A model generated the notes under the pieces. That model made no database searches. It was not told the origin of the DNA and saw only the letters and a program-made list of their open reading frames with translations. Positions 25,458 to 39,926 of a stretch of DNA of 64,000 nucleotides are shown here, piece by piece. Position numbers and translations under genes: made by a program. Position 1 is the first letter of the stretch, and each line of letters opens with the position of its first letter. The DNA comes from Maylandia zebra (Eukaryota; Chordata; Actinopteri; Cichliformes; Cichlidae): contig NC_135167.1 of the NCBI RefSeq assembly GCF_041146795.1, forward strand, positions 3,797,454 to 3,861,453. The letters are read 5' to 3'.

Positions 25458-28400
25458 GTAAGATGACACGTGCGCGGAAAGGATGGTGATGGTGATGATG
25501 ATGAGGTTGGAAATGAAGAAAGGATAAGGTGGTGACGTCAAGGTGTTATGACCTCACCACAGAGGAGTTTTATGTGTGTGTGTTTTACTCTGACAGGAAG
25601 TGCTTACAGGTTGCTAGTTTGATTCCTGGTTCAGTTCTGCAGGTCTGATATTTAAGAGTGAGCCCTCTGCTGATGTCAGGATCCGATGACATCATGCACC
25701 TCTTTTTACATTGTTTCTATAGTAACAGCTGAAATTAAAGGTGAATTTAAGCCTGTTTTTGATATTTCAGGTCAATGAGCACCTGAAGTTTAGTGTAAGC
25801 TGATAACTTAATTTTCTGTTTATGACACGTCTCTGTGAAATGTTTGGTTTAGACATCTGAGATGTTTGGACTTAAAACATTTAATTTGCACAGACGTTTA
25901 ATAACAGCTTCATTCTGTCTCTTCCTGCCGTCCTTTCATTACAGTCACTGCTTCAGATGACAAACAAGCTCAAAGCAGTTTCTGGATTTCTGTCCACCTT
26001 CATCCGTTTCCTGTTTTCACAGGGAAAAAGTGTTTAACTTGAATATAAACTGACATGCATGAGGAAATCAAACTCTATAGCGTCATCATTACTAACACTG
26101 TGTATCCACAAAGGCAGAGATGTGCAAACAAACTGACATCACCCACTGGTTTACGATCGCCGTGTTGGTGTTTTGCACACAGAAGTGACCACAATTAGGG
26201 TGGAGTGGAGTTATCAGCTAAAGCTAGCAAGCTGCATACGTAAAGACAGTATGGGTGCAACTACATCGCACAGATACAGGTAATTAAGTCTACGGAGCAT
26301 AAAAATATTAGAAGTTCACTCTCTTGAGGTGGAGCACAATCTTCTGTGATTGGCTGTCTTATTATTGGATTTTAAATGCTCCAAAAGTCTTTAAAAACAG
26401 TCACAAAGTTTTTTCACTGGCTCTGAGTAGCTGAGGTGAAGCACTGGCCTGCTTTCTCTCCATCCACCTGACACTCAAAGCTTCCAGGGTTATAATAATG
26501 TCAACTTTAAGCATTAACATGGTTCAAATGTGTCATCTTGTCAAAAAAAAAAACCCAAACAGTTATCACAAACAGGGAAAATGGCTTTATAGCCTACAGA
26601 TGTTTTTTGTATCCTGTTTATTTCTGTTGTAAAGTCTGTTTTTTAAATCCAAGGCAATGGGTCGACTCGCTTTAGGAGCCAAGTGGTCATTAGAGGAACT
26701 GCAGTGTTTGTCACTTTGTCTTCATTTTTCAGCCCCAAAGGCTGGAAACACTTTTCTTTAAAAGCCATTAACACACATTGTTGTCATAGTGCTTCTGTGA
26801 TGATCTCAGTCACTGCGCTTCATTTCCACTCTCATCTCCATTCATGGATGGATGTTTGTACCGCATGTTATCAGACATGTCAATCAAAAACACAATAATT
26901 AGAAACTGTCACACTTGTCGAAAAAGCGATAAAAGGAAGTGTTTTATTTGGCGGCATCAGGTATGGAATACCGAGGGAACAAAATAACTACTGAAGGAAG
27001 AAGTAACTGAGGACACCGTCTCTGTAAATTCCAAGGAAAGGACTGTAAACAAGGCACAAAAAGAGCACCAGAGCATCCATCCTTACACATGGCCATTAAA
27101 CACAGCTGCACAGAACACATAAATATAAGCTATTAATAAACTTTTTAGGCGAAATTCTGTCTCGCCTCATTTTCATTTCGATTTCACCATATCAGGCTGA
27201 ACTTGCACTGCACATTCTTCCTTTATAAATAACACTTTATGTGTGGTTTATACAGCCGGGCCTTTCGTGACCTTCCTGGCAGAGAGGTTTAACTGGCACA
27301 TCCTCTCAGAGCTGCTGACTGTCACTTCACGCACATGCATGCTGACAGCTGTGCTTTAAATAGTTCAGAGTATGTGCCCTGAGTGTGTGTGAGGCTCTTC
27401 GTGGTCAGTGTGTGTGAAGATGATGTTGGGTTTAAGTGTGGCAGGACTTTAAACTGAGCTTCTTTCAGCTGCGTTCACACTGAAAGCAACACAAAGGTGA
27501 TGGCTGATGGACATTCCAGACTCGGACAGGTTTTATGTCAATCAGCAGCTGATGTCAGTCAGCTGTGTCCTGCACTCTCATTGGCTGAGGCTTCAATCAC
27601 CTGGAAGTTGAGAACAGTTTGTGACATGTGACATTGACTTTCAATAGTTTTTGGTCAATGTGAATCTCTTCTAGTGTGTAGAAGAGTTTTTTATACCACT
27701 GCACCTCTTCACAGGAGCTCTTGGAACCTCAAACCACATCCACAACGGCATTTGCATGAATTTTAGTGGAAATAAACCTGCAGGTGTGACACTGGGGCCC
27801 TTGTCTGGTTTTCATGTGTATCATTTTGTATAATGGTAACTTCCCCACTCATTTTAGGGTCAGTGGAGGAAGGCGTACCCACTTGTTGTGGGTTCTTGGG
27901 TTGGATCTCGATGCTCATCAGTTAAAGTTGGAGAGTGTGAGCACAACAAATGTCACATGTAACACTTTCCACATCAGAGTGTTGTTTATATACATAAATA
28001 TCGATCAAAAGAGTGAGTAGAAAGATCGATTTTTAACACCGGCGCTTGATGTGAAACAATAATTGCTGAAATATTTTGTCATTGGTGGGGATAGTGTTAC
28101 TAACCAAGGAAAGTGGAAGAGAGATCGAGGCAAACATTTGTGGCTGAGAAAAAAGAAATCAGATGTTTTATTGTTTTAAAGCTGTATTATTTTTAAAAGG
28201 TGCCACACTGTTAGCTTTTGTAACCAAAGCAGTCGCACAACAACAAAGAGAGACAGCTGAGATGTAGCCTGCTAACTACGTTCTTATAAAGCCTGGTGTT
28301 TAAAAGCAGCTCTCGCTACGTCACTGGACTCATTCTGCCAGATCTTTTGTCTTCAGTGGAGTGGAAATGCAGACAAACAATACTCTGAAGGAAACTTTCA

Positions 28401-31400
28401 GCTCCCTGAAAAAAAAAACTTCTTGAGGGAGAAAATTTTAGATGGAAAAACAACTAATGAAGCAGGAGAAGGGTGAAGAAGTCTTTCTACTCAATCCTTT
28501 TCACTTTAGTTATGAACTGAGCAGCTGGGCATGTTTCCCGTGGATTCTTAAATAGTCATAAAGCTGAGTGAATTCATTCATCTAAAAAAAGACGCCTTCA
28601 TTTTTTCCAAAATGTCTTAAATCAACATTTGAAGATGTGGGAACAGTTGAATTCTATGAGTATTTTTTTTATCAGTGAAATTAAGATCTCTAAATGATTT
28701 GTAATAGCTATAATTATCAGAAAGTGCCTTGCATTAATGACACAGATCACAATGGGAGAAGCAACAACATTTATAGTTTGTTTTTTGATATAAAACCATG
28801 TTTTTTAATATTTAAGCCAAAGTCTGGGATCCCATCAGCTTATTGTGGATGCTAAGAGCTTTGACGAAATCGTAGAAAAACAAACATATCTGTGGGATGA
28901 TGTCACTTTCTCATTCCTAAATCTTACTTGCAGGAGAGCTGGTCTTAAATTTAATTCTGAGGGGTGTTAAAGAGGTCTTAAATCTAATCTGCCTCGAGCT
29001 GCAGGATTCCTGTTTTCAAATGTTTTTCGTCTTCCAGGTGAACTGTTTATTTAACTGTCAGCATGGTTTCATTGGCCGTGAGTGTTAGCAGCTCACACAA
29101 GTGTCTCCAGGACTAATGGAAAAAGGATAAATAAGTTTCCATCTGGAGCGATCCTGACTCAGATGTCACGGCTGCCTGAAAGCTCACGTGTTAGCTTCTT
29201 CCTCTTCTTCTTAAAGTCATTTTCTTCCACGGGAATCACAGGATCCGCTCAGCGAGGTGAAAGTAGTGTTGAGTATGAAGCTCCGATTTGGTGAACTTTT
29301 TACTGGGGTCAGTCCTGTAAGCTGAAACACTATAAAACTAAACACACAATACACCACATAAAAGTGCAATAAACACACAATAGAGCACAGTAAAAAGCAT
29401 TCCGCCCAGCGAAACAGGCAGTTAAACCCTCAGTTTGATGTCGGCTGCTAAAAAAATACCAACGTGAAGCGCAAACTCTGAATCTCTCCTGTGGAGTTTG
29501 TAAAGCTGATAAATCAACTTTTTTCTGTCCGGCCTGTAGAGCTGAGACGCACGGGGGGCAGAAATTAAACCAACCCACTCTGAGGCAGGAATAAAAAGGT
29601 CAGAGGTGGCGTCTGTCCTGACACGAGCAGCATTCACTGACCTGCAGATGCAGAGATAACACGACATCAGCTCCAGTTTCCCCTCATTCCCCTCCCCATC
29701 CATCTTTATACCAAGTTTTACTTTTGTTTTTACTTGTGCGTGCATCTTTGCAGAGACGTGTAGATTCATACATCTCTGTTTGTTTCACTCAGCAGATTTA
29801 TAGACGACGAAAAGCCAGAAAGCGAGCAGTGTCACGGAGCATTGGGAATCTAAAAAATTTTTTAAAAAGAGGGGAAACAGCTGAGACTGATCTGAGCAGC
29901 TCGGAGACAGACGTCCGGACATCCTGTCCGCAAGATTCGAGCTCAGAGATTCAAGCTAAACTCTGTACACTGAAGACTTTGTGTTTAGCGTTGTGCTTCA
30001 TAAAAACCATCCTAGTGACATCAGCTCTGGCTGCCAGATTACTGTAATCCTGACTGCTGTAATCTATTATCAGTGCTGATAACTCAATCTTCATTAATCA
30101 GTACCAGAGATGTGATCAGCGAGTCAGCATGTGGAGCTCATAAATCAAGTGTGTTTCAGTTGAGGATAAAATGAGCACATGAATGGAACATCAGTGGGTT
30201 TTTGTGGTAGTAAACTAAACTGATCAGTGACTATAAAGTGTTTCAGGTTTTCTATCAGTGCTGAGATCAGTGCTCTCATTAGAAGCTGCACAGTCACTGT
30301 TTATTTATTAAATACTTAAATGACAGATGCAGACGTTTATTCAGATTTTTACCACTGAAGGTGTGGGAGTGTAGTGATGTGGTCACGAATAAACATGAGC
30401 GGCATATGAAACCACTGCAGGGTTCTGGTTTGTGCGGTTTCTGTCAGTTTCTCGTTGTCTTTGTTGTGTTTTCTTCTTGTGTGTTCCGTGTTTCCGTCAT
30501 CACGCTCAGTTGTTCTTCAGCCTTTCTCACTGTTTGTATTGCTCTGAGAATCAGTTTTCCTCATGTGTCTTTTTTTGTTTTACTTCCTGCTTTCCTTTCC
30601 TCTTCTTTGTGATTGTTTGCTGTGTCACCTGTGTTTGACAGCCTTGTATCTCCCTTAGTTGGATCATCTCCTTATCTTCTCTAGTCCTCCATCAGCTTCC
30701 TGTGCTCCGTGGCAGTCTGCTTGGTTGGATTTTTGTTACTTTCTGGGACTGTTGTTATCGGCTTTTTCCAAAAGCTTGAAGCTTTAGAAAAATCCCGTCT
30801 GCGCTTTAGTCCTAAGTTCAGTTAAATTCCAAGCAAACAGTCAAAAATCACAAGAAATGAAAGTAACAAGAAGCTTTTTTACCCAATGGAAGTATGTGTT
30901 TGGTAACCACATGTCGCACAAAGACAGCATGTGTAGTGTTGTTGTGTTTTTGAATGATGCACGCTCATTTGTATATTTAATGCAACACTTTTCCAAAGAA
31001 GCTGTGACAGAAGCACGTTTAACGGCGTGTTGCATCATCTCTTCTCTAAAAAAAAACCACTGCATGCTTTTGGGAGCTGAGAGGCCAACTGCTGTTTTAG
31101 AAGCCAGATGTTTTCCCATTCTTGCTGGGATTTCAGTTGTTCAACAGGACCTCCTTTGTCGTACTTTTCATTTTATAATGCTCCATCTGTTTTCAATGGG
31201 TGACGGGTCTGGACTGCAGGAGGGCCAGTTTAGCACCCAGATTATTTTATTACAAAACCATGCTGTTGGAAAACCTGTGGAATATAGTTTTCCATCCTCT
31301 TGCTGAAATAAGAAAGCCCTTCTCTGAACCATGTTGCTCTTCATGCTATTTATTGTTCAGCATAAACAGGGCCTTCACACATGTGAACGTCACCAATACC

Positions 31401-33535
31401 GCGATCCCCAAACATTCACAGCTGTTGCTCAGTTGCTGATCTTTGTTTCTGACAGATTCAGCCTCTCTGAGATGCTCTTTTGTATGCACAGTCATGTTAC
31501 TAGTTGACCTTATTAACTTTGAGATGTTCTAGCACATATTTGTTTTTAGCGCCGCACAACTTTTGCAGCCCGTGAAAAGCTGTTGGAAACTGCTCAGCGT
31601 CCCAACTATTTCTGAAATGTGGTTGTAATATCCAGCCCTGACAGGAATGTTTCAGCTGCACTCTAATTTATATGTGCACTAAGCCATAATCCGTCCTTAT
31701 CCTTGGTAGTTTAGCTCTTCGTGGTAATTAACAGCAACTAACCACACTTCCATAACCCCACTTTTGCACTGTATTAAATCCTTCTACTAGTTTTGAAAAG
31801 AGTGCTATGATTTAAAGACATATGTACACCCTTTAACCAAAATAGGTCATTAAAAAGTCATTTATAAACTAACAGAGCCAAACTGTTGCACTGATAATCC
31901 ATTAAATCGATGGGTGGATCGATCCAAATATCGAAAGTATCGAACCCAACGCAGGTATTAATATCGATGCTAGCGTGATAGGATCAATGCTTTGTTTCTA
32001 TGCATGTAAATCGCCGAATTGTGTTAAAAAAAATTTTTTTAAGAGGAAGAAATATACCTCAAACATGCACTGTGAAAAATAAAAGTGTTGACTGATAGTG
32101 TTGAGTGTCACATTCTTGGCTTTTTTAAATTTTATTTATTTATTTAAAAGCCTACCAGCACATTTAACAACAGAAGGTGACCCAGTGCTTTAAAGACGGG
32201 CATATTTACCTGCCAGCTTTAAAATAAAACCCTGTTTCAAAATACACAAAAAGCTGAAAAGTTTGTTTTATTGTATTAACTCATTGTGATCATTAAAGTC
32301 AGTTCAGAATTTACAAGTTGATTACAATTAATCTTAGATCGATGCTTTTAAAACTTGAAATTATCGGTATTGGCAGTACTGGGCCTGTATTTATTTGGTA
32401 TCAGATCAGATGAGATTAACCAGAAGTGCTAAAACCCACAACTACCACTTCTTCCTCATACTGCGGGGATTTACCTTCTGCTGACTCGCCTAACAGTTGG
32501 AGCAAATATGTCTGGATCACCTTAGATTCACGATGAACCAATCACAGCCACAGTTTGGCCGTTAATATTGTGAGCATGTGTTTATCACACCGAGTCTCAT
32601 CTGAATTTCTAATTACTGTAACTGAAGTCTTAATGGAGATCTTACTGGGGATCGTTGAGATGAACCATGGTATTGATTGATGATTGGCTGCTGTATTTAT
32701 TTCAACCAAGCAGTCTGATTTACAGCCCCTGATTTCTCACATAGTAAATGGACATATGCTATAATGATTTATGATTACCTTCAACATGGCAATGATGTAA
32801 TTGGTTTGCTTGTTATCCAGATTATTCAAACGTCATGCATGGATTAGTAAAAGTGGTCATTTTTTGTAATAGCTTCATAAATAAATGTCACATTGAAATA
32901 AGAAAAAACAGGGACATCATCTTGATGTTCTTAAAATAATAATATCTGGATCCAAGAAATCAGCTCATGTGTGGCGTGGAGGGGATTTTCAGCCTTGGCA
33001 GAGGCAGCATACTGCTGTTGTTGATTAACACATGTGACTGCACGTTTAAATTGATCACACACAATCATTTGTGATCACACAGAGCCTGTCAGAAGCGTAC
33101 ATCCAGCTGCAACCACTCATCTTGACCATTGTCATAGGCAGTAACCAAGTTCCCTTTTAGGGCATGTATTCTGGCAAGTTTTTCCATGGCAGGACAAATA
33201 TGAGTTTCCAGAGGAAATCTGCACATTCACATTGAAAAACTAGGGACTCCTCTGTAAACTTTCCCCACACTTTCTCATTCTGTGTCATCCTCTGGGACAA
33301 TGAAGACTGAGGTCTTTCACAAGTTTAAAGAAAAACTCCCTGGGCTAAAGCTAAAATAAGGCAAAGGTCCAGCTGTAAAGCCTTTAACATTTGCACAAAT
33401 TGCAACACACAGACACACGTGCACACATTCAGCCCCCTCCTTTTGGCAGCAACAGCTCTGATGTCATCAGCAAAAAACTGGAAAAACGGAGCGAAAAAAC
33501 ACCCGAATTACTCATTTCCGTAGAATGTGACATCA

Positions 33536-33582
<47 letters not shown>

Positions 33583-36500
33583 TTTCTCTGTGGACTCTGT
33601 GGTTCAGTTGCAGTTGTTTTTTTCGGCAGTGTGGAGATAAAACGTGATGAAAAACATGAAAATTTATCTGTAGAAATGTTCGGACAAGATTCCGTTGGTG
33701 CTGCCATTTAACACTGCCGATCTGTCCGGGGTGTACACCACCTTTTACCCAGTGGGATAGACTCCAACCCCTGCAACGGTGGATTGGATAAAGTGATTAA
33801 GAAAATGGATGGATGGATGGATGGATGGATGGATGGATGGATGGATGGATGGATGGATGGATGGATGGATGGATGAATGTATTTATGTATGTATGGATGG
33901 ATGGATGGATGGATGGATGGATGGATGGATGGATGAATGTATTTATGTATGTATGGATGGATGGATGGATGGATGGATGGATGGATGGATGGATGGATGG
34001 AGGGAAGGATGGATGGATGGATGGATGGAGGGAAGGATGGATGGATGGATGGATGGATGGATGGATGGATGGATGGATGGATGGAGGGAAGGATGGATGG
34101 ATGGATGGATGGATGGAGGGAAGGATGGATGGAGGGAAGGATGGATGGATGGATGGATGGATGGAGGGAAGGATGGATGGATGGATGGAGGGAAGGATGG
34201 ATGGATGGATGGATGGATGGATGAATGTATGTATGTATGGATGGATGGATGGATGGATGGAGGGAAGGATGTATGGATGGATGGATGGATGGATCTATTA
34301 ACTGATCAGAGGAATGGATGTGAGGCTCATGTTTCCTGCTTATCTTATATTTTTCTTATATTTATTCATTTTCAATGTAACCATAAATCAGCCAAGTCAG
34401 GCCCGTTGTGCTTTTAGAAGATGTTGTTTCTGTTTTAAGAGAAACTCTGTCAGGGGCAGCGTTTTCCCTTATCAGCCTCCACTTAACTCTGTCCTGCTTT
34501 CAGCCTGCTGTAGGTCAAAGGTCACTTGCTGTTTTAATTCTGATCATTGCTGATAGTATAAACTCACTGTCAGGAGTCATGCTCACACTGACTGAAAACA
34601 TGTCAGCAGCCCCGCTTTAACTTTAGGTCACTGTTACTGTGACGCTCTCTGATTGGCTGTCAGTTGGTGAAAGGAGCCTTTGTCTCTTCTTTGGCTTTAC
34701 GTCTTCTTGTAAAGATGAGAATATTCTGTGCAGTGAGAAATCTGAAGCTTTATTCATCTTTGCAATATTTAAATACAGTTGGATCTCTGAGTCGACTGTA
34801 GACGTGCAGGAAATATTTAGTTTGGGTTGGGTTTGTGTGCTGGCATCACTCATGCCTTTAACATTACATGTTGTTTTATTGTGGGTGGGGGGTTAACAGT
34901 TTGTCTGGTGTTTTTGTCTGTATGTACAATGTTTTTTAATTTCAACTTGAAAATGTCCAAACAAGGGAAGCTGTGTTTTATCATTCCCCAAGTGACTCGA
35001 ATTCCCTTTCGTCCGATTTAAGATTGATATATGAGTATGTTTGCAACTCAAACTTTCAGTAAAACGCATTCATACAGACTTCTGCTGTGTAACATTTATT
35101 TAAATGCCCTCTGTGAACTTATATCTGCTGATAGAATCTCACTGCAATAATATTCACCATCAGGATCTTGTTATTGTAAACCACAATGTTAAACAGTGTC
35201 TCAGATTTGACATTTAAGAAGATGACTGTCTTTCTTACTGATGTGGTTTATTTATTCTCGCCAGAATTCTTTAACAGTGAATCAGATAGACATGCACCAT
35301 CTGTTGTGTTCCCATACACTAATTAATAATGTTGTACAAATACAGAAGTGTAAATAAGAAAATAAACACATATTTTTAGAATTACATAACAGCCCATTTT
35401 TGCTGGCCAGGGTTCAGAGAGCTTCCACGTTTTTTTGTTTTAGCAATATGTTCATCTACCGAGGACTTGTCTGTAAGTTTGGTGCTTTTGTGTGTTGAGA
35501 CTGGTTCTTAAGGAAAGTTTGACATAGCCAAACTTGGCTGGCTCAACAAATCCTAAAACGGCACTCAGATAACCACCATCTGTGAGAGCGCTATCTGTTA
35601 ACTCTCCACCTCTGTGCACGCTCACATACAACATGAATCAACCGGATGCCGTCGACTTCAATCAGCGCTCCGCTTTCTAGCATAAGAAAGGCATTAGCCT
35701 GCATACATTGAAACTTTCAAAGCTTCACATTGTTGTCACACAGGTCTGATACTGTCTCACATCCTGCTCAATAAGACGTGAAGATAACTAACTTTTTGTC
35801 ACCTAATCAGTGCTTAAAATCTTATCTTCTATAGCTGCAATTCCAGGAATGAAGACTTCAAGACTTAGCATCAGATTAAGGTCAAGCATGAATATGCATT
35901 TATACACAATCACCAACTGAAGACATGTAAATTCATTGGGCAGAGCGACACAGTTTGCACTGCTGTAACATAATAGCTGAGCTGATATGACTTAGCTTCC
36001 CCTCAGCAGGTTTCTGCAAAAGTCCTTTATATTTAGTTTCTTTAGCAATTCCTTTCCTGCCTTTCCTGACACCTTTCAAAGTTTTTCTTTGGGCACTGGC
36101 TGCCTTTTCGCTCATTTACAGTCCCGTCCTTGTACGTTACCGTTTTCAGTGAACTTTTTGTTTTGTTTGTTTGTTAGTTAAGCCACTTAAAAATGGGGCT
36201 TCTAACTCAAGTGATGAACTGAAAACAAACAGCTAGCAGCCTGTCATAGCCTGTTTCTTTAGTTGTCTATGAAAAATTCCAAAGGTAACAAAATTTCACA
36301 GCACAAAATAGTTTTTTTCCTCACCAACACCTGGCATATTTCAATATGGTGTGCAGTTTGGCCTCAAAAGACAAAATAGGAAACTGGACAGGTGGCAGGC
36401 CTAAAGTGGAGGTGGTATTGGAGATCTGGTTAAAATGAATGAATCTCTTTGTACTCCCAAAGGTTGATTCTGTTCATCTGGACGTAGCGTTTTCAGTGGG

Positions 36501-39500
36501 AGAAGCATCTCATTTGAATAATTTGTTGGATGAAGTTGAAGTTGAACACCTTCAACTTCATTGTTTGAAAATTTGGAGGTCTTTGCAATATTATTCCACG
36601 AAGGAGAGATAAGTTGAAGGAACTAGATAGGATTTATTGAAATGGATTGATATGTTTAACCTGTAATGTGAGATAGCGTCAGAGAAAAATGCCTGATTTT
36701 ACCTACACTCAGCTCCAGGATAGCTTTTTAGCTCAGAAATGGGATGGAGATGGAAATACAGACTTCCACACCGGTGCTTAGTAAGAACAATACAGTGGAA
36801 AGTCTTGCTGCGATGACACTGTCACCATCTGTGTCCAAATCTCAAGGCAAGAATAACAAAGAAGCCCGGAACCACATTGTGGGGCTTTTCAACAACTGTC
36901 ATCAAAAGAGAAATCAAAGCAAAACCAAAACTGTGCAAGTTTGGGTCCGTAGCAAAACCACAAAGCTGCAAGTATGTGCAAGTGAGCAATCCAAAAACAG
37001 CAGCACAAAGGAGGTGCTCAAAGAGGCAACCTCGAAGGATCTGTTTAGCTTTCTGCTCTCGCGGGTGGAGTCATTCGGCTCTTTCATTGCACCTCGTATG
37101 GTGAAGGTGGAGGTCATTTCTTTCTCGTAGTTACACTGAATGAATGATAGAATATTTAAATTGCACATTAAACTGATCAGAATGTATTCTGTTTATCCCT
37201 CTTTACATTTGGATATCTCATTATGATTATGACTACATCTCAGTTCACTGACATAGGGGAGACCGGGGATAGTTGTAACATTTTTGACATTTCTGTCTGT
37301 AAATTGGAGCTCTTTTAAGGTAGTGGATTCAAAATGTAATGCAAAGTATTTACATGTCTCTGCTATTAAATAGTGCAGCTATTTTCTCTGCAGCACAATT
37401 ACCCATTGCATGGTATGGTCTCAAACACGAAGAGTGAAATGTTACAATTAACCCCATAGTCTGGGTTAGTTGTAACATATCCTGGGGTAAAATGTAACAC
37501 AATGAAATAAGGGTACTAACAAAACATTAACATGTAATCTTTGTTTATTCAACACATGAATGCACTTAGAGCCATTTATGTAGCTGTGTGTGTGTGTGTG
37601 ACAGAATGCAGACATCTAGCTTTTGAACATATTCCAACCCCCCAAAAAAGACAAATTATGGAAATTTCTGCAACTGAATATTTCATTAATTTTGGTTGGT
37701 CTTCCTTGAGTTTGGCCTCATTGGCTCAGTGGGCATTATAACCTACAACTCTTGCACCAATTTTGAACATAATAATGAAGCTGAAAAAATGTAGTTGTTC
37801 ACCAGCATCGCAATTCCATTACTTTTTATCATGGCTTACCTTGGTGTGGTTTGCAAAGTGCTTCAGAAAGATGAGGAAATCTTTCTCACACCCATCCTGA
37901 CTTATTTCCACTACCAGTATTTCCTACTGGTCCATCTCTGACACAGTGGTCTGCATAATGTATGTGTGGGAACACAAACAGTGGAGGAATTGTGTTGCCA
38001 ATGGCATTAACTGCATATACAAATGTGACCAGTGAACCTCTCTCTGCTGATGTCGTTGCCCTAACTTGTTTAATATAAGTTAAAGTAATAGTGTGGCAAC
38101 TTGTAACATTTGCATTGTTACAACTAACCCAGACTGTTGCTGTTACAACTGACCCAGACTCCTATAGCCATGAACTAGCTAACATTACAGGCAACGGCTA
38201 AAACATTAGCACTAAAGACCTACACAGAATATATCCCCATAGACATACAAATAACATAATTTAAGTTTGATGAGTTTAACTGCAAAGCAGATAATGCTAT
38301 TACAAATTGAAATAAAGTAGAAAAACTTACTTTTTGGCATATAAATTACTTTTTTTCGTGTTAAATTATCTGTGTTTGACAAAATGTGCTGATTTTTCAC
38401 ATGTGATAGCAGAACTGAATTGGGCATGCACAGGATGAGTCACATCATTTGAAACTTAGCCCTGATTGGAGAAATTGGAAGTGTTACAACTGACCCACGT
38501 TACAACTATCCCCGGTCTCCCCTACAGACCTGCTTGCTTTGCATTTAAAGCACTTTGCGTTACTTTTTATATATTTGGTGTATATTGAGCCCCCTCCTTA
38601 TGTCCTCCAAATATTTCAACGAATGCAACCTCAGCAGTGAAACAGCATGATTATGGTTCATGAGATGATTGTTTCTGCTCATCGTTCTGGATTCCAGAGA
38701 CAACAATTCAACCTAATTACACGCAAACACACAACACAGCGAGTCTTTCTGCTGCTGATCCGACATGAACGAGACGGATGGAAACTCATCGCCACCACAC
38801 GCTAATGACATCAGCACCACGCGCTTAACTTGTCATGAGATTTTACCCACAATGCCATGTGAACAATGAGCGTGTCACTGGATTCGATGACTGAAGCTGT
38901 CAGATGCCGGGCAGGATGTTTGACTTATAACCCGCATGGGAACAGAAACAGACAGAAAGCGATCCGGCGTGTTTATATTCTTCAGAGGGTCTGCAGGTGT
39001 TTGAGCGGCAGCACTCACATTTTCATTTGATGGTTTTTCAGCTTCGCTTCACATGTTTTCAATCAGCCGAGATGGCCAAGAATGCAGACCGCAGAGTCAA
39101 CCGTAGCCTTCAAAATAAATGGATCTATGGGAGAAAGCTGTATTTTCAAAATAAAAGTCCTTAAACGGTGGGAAGTCAGCCGTGCTGGAAAAAAACGAGA
39201 CGCTTCACAGGTTACTCAGTGTGCAGGTTTAAAGATAGTTTGTTTTAGAATAGTCTGCTACCGTGCTGCACCACAACCATCAAGAAACATCTGCACATGC
39301 TCAGTGCTGACCTCGCTCGACCTTAAACAGATGTTTGTGGTTAAGCCTCTATGCTGCAGCTGACCAAGTGAAAAAAAACTTTAAAAAAAGGTTCCTTCAG
39401 AAACATAAAAAGTAATCCACCCTCAGCGGTGCAATGAGAACATTAACATCAAAGTATAGTCGAATAAGGCAACGTAATATATCAAAAACTCCTCTGTAGC

Positions 39501-39848
39501 TCAAACAGTAAGAGGTCACAGGGTATATTTGAAGTATGAATGAAGTTACCACAGGAAAGTGATTGGAAAGTTTTCCTTTTATGGTTCATTATGTTTGCAC
39601 TTTTTAAATGTTGTCCGTTTACATACGCCATCAGTGTGAAGTTAACAGTTTTTCAAGGTTTTTCTCTTTCACCCATTTGCTCCCATAGTCATGGTGGCGG
39701 AGCTGCCATGCATGTGGTTGGGCTAGATTGGGTTTAAACTGCCAACCCTGTGATTAGTGGGCAACCCACTCTGCCCCCTGAAACATGTCTCAGTTTTAAA
39801 GACACACTTGTAAAGACGTGAGGTTAGAAAGACCTGCTAGATACAAAC

Positions 39849-39926
<78 letters not shown>

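Noticed and set aside
33809..34417. 202-codon + strand frame of Met-Asp-Gly-Trp repeats
   Set aside because: Pure translation of the GGAT array; all three frames are open for the same reason.
36530..36561. Near-perfect hairpin ATGAAGTTGAAG / CTTCAACTTCAT
   Set aside because: Repeats of a short GTTGAA word explain it; single and not compelling alone.
36744..37130. 128-codon + strand frame in intron 1
   Set aside because: Ser/Lys-rich with no known domain; possibly decayed repeat coding sequence, but nothing supports a gene.
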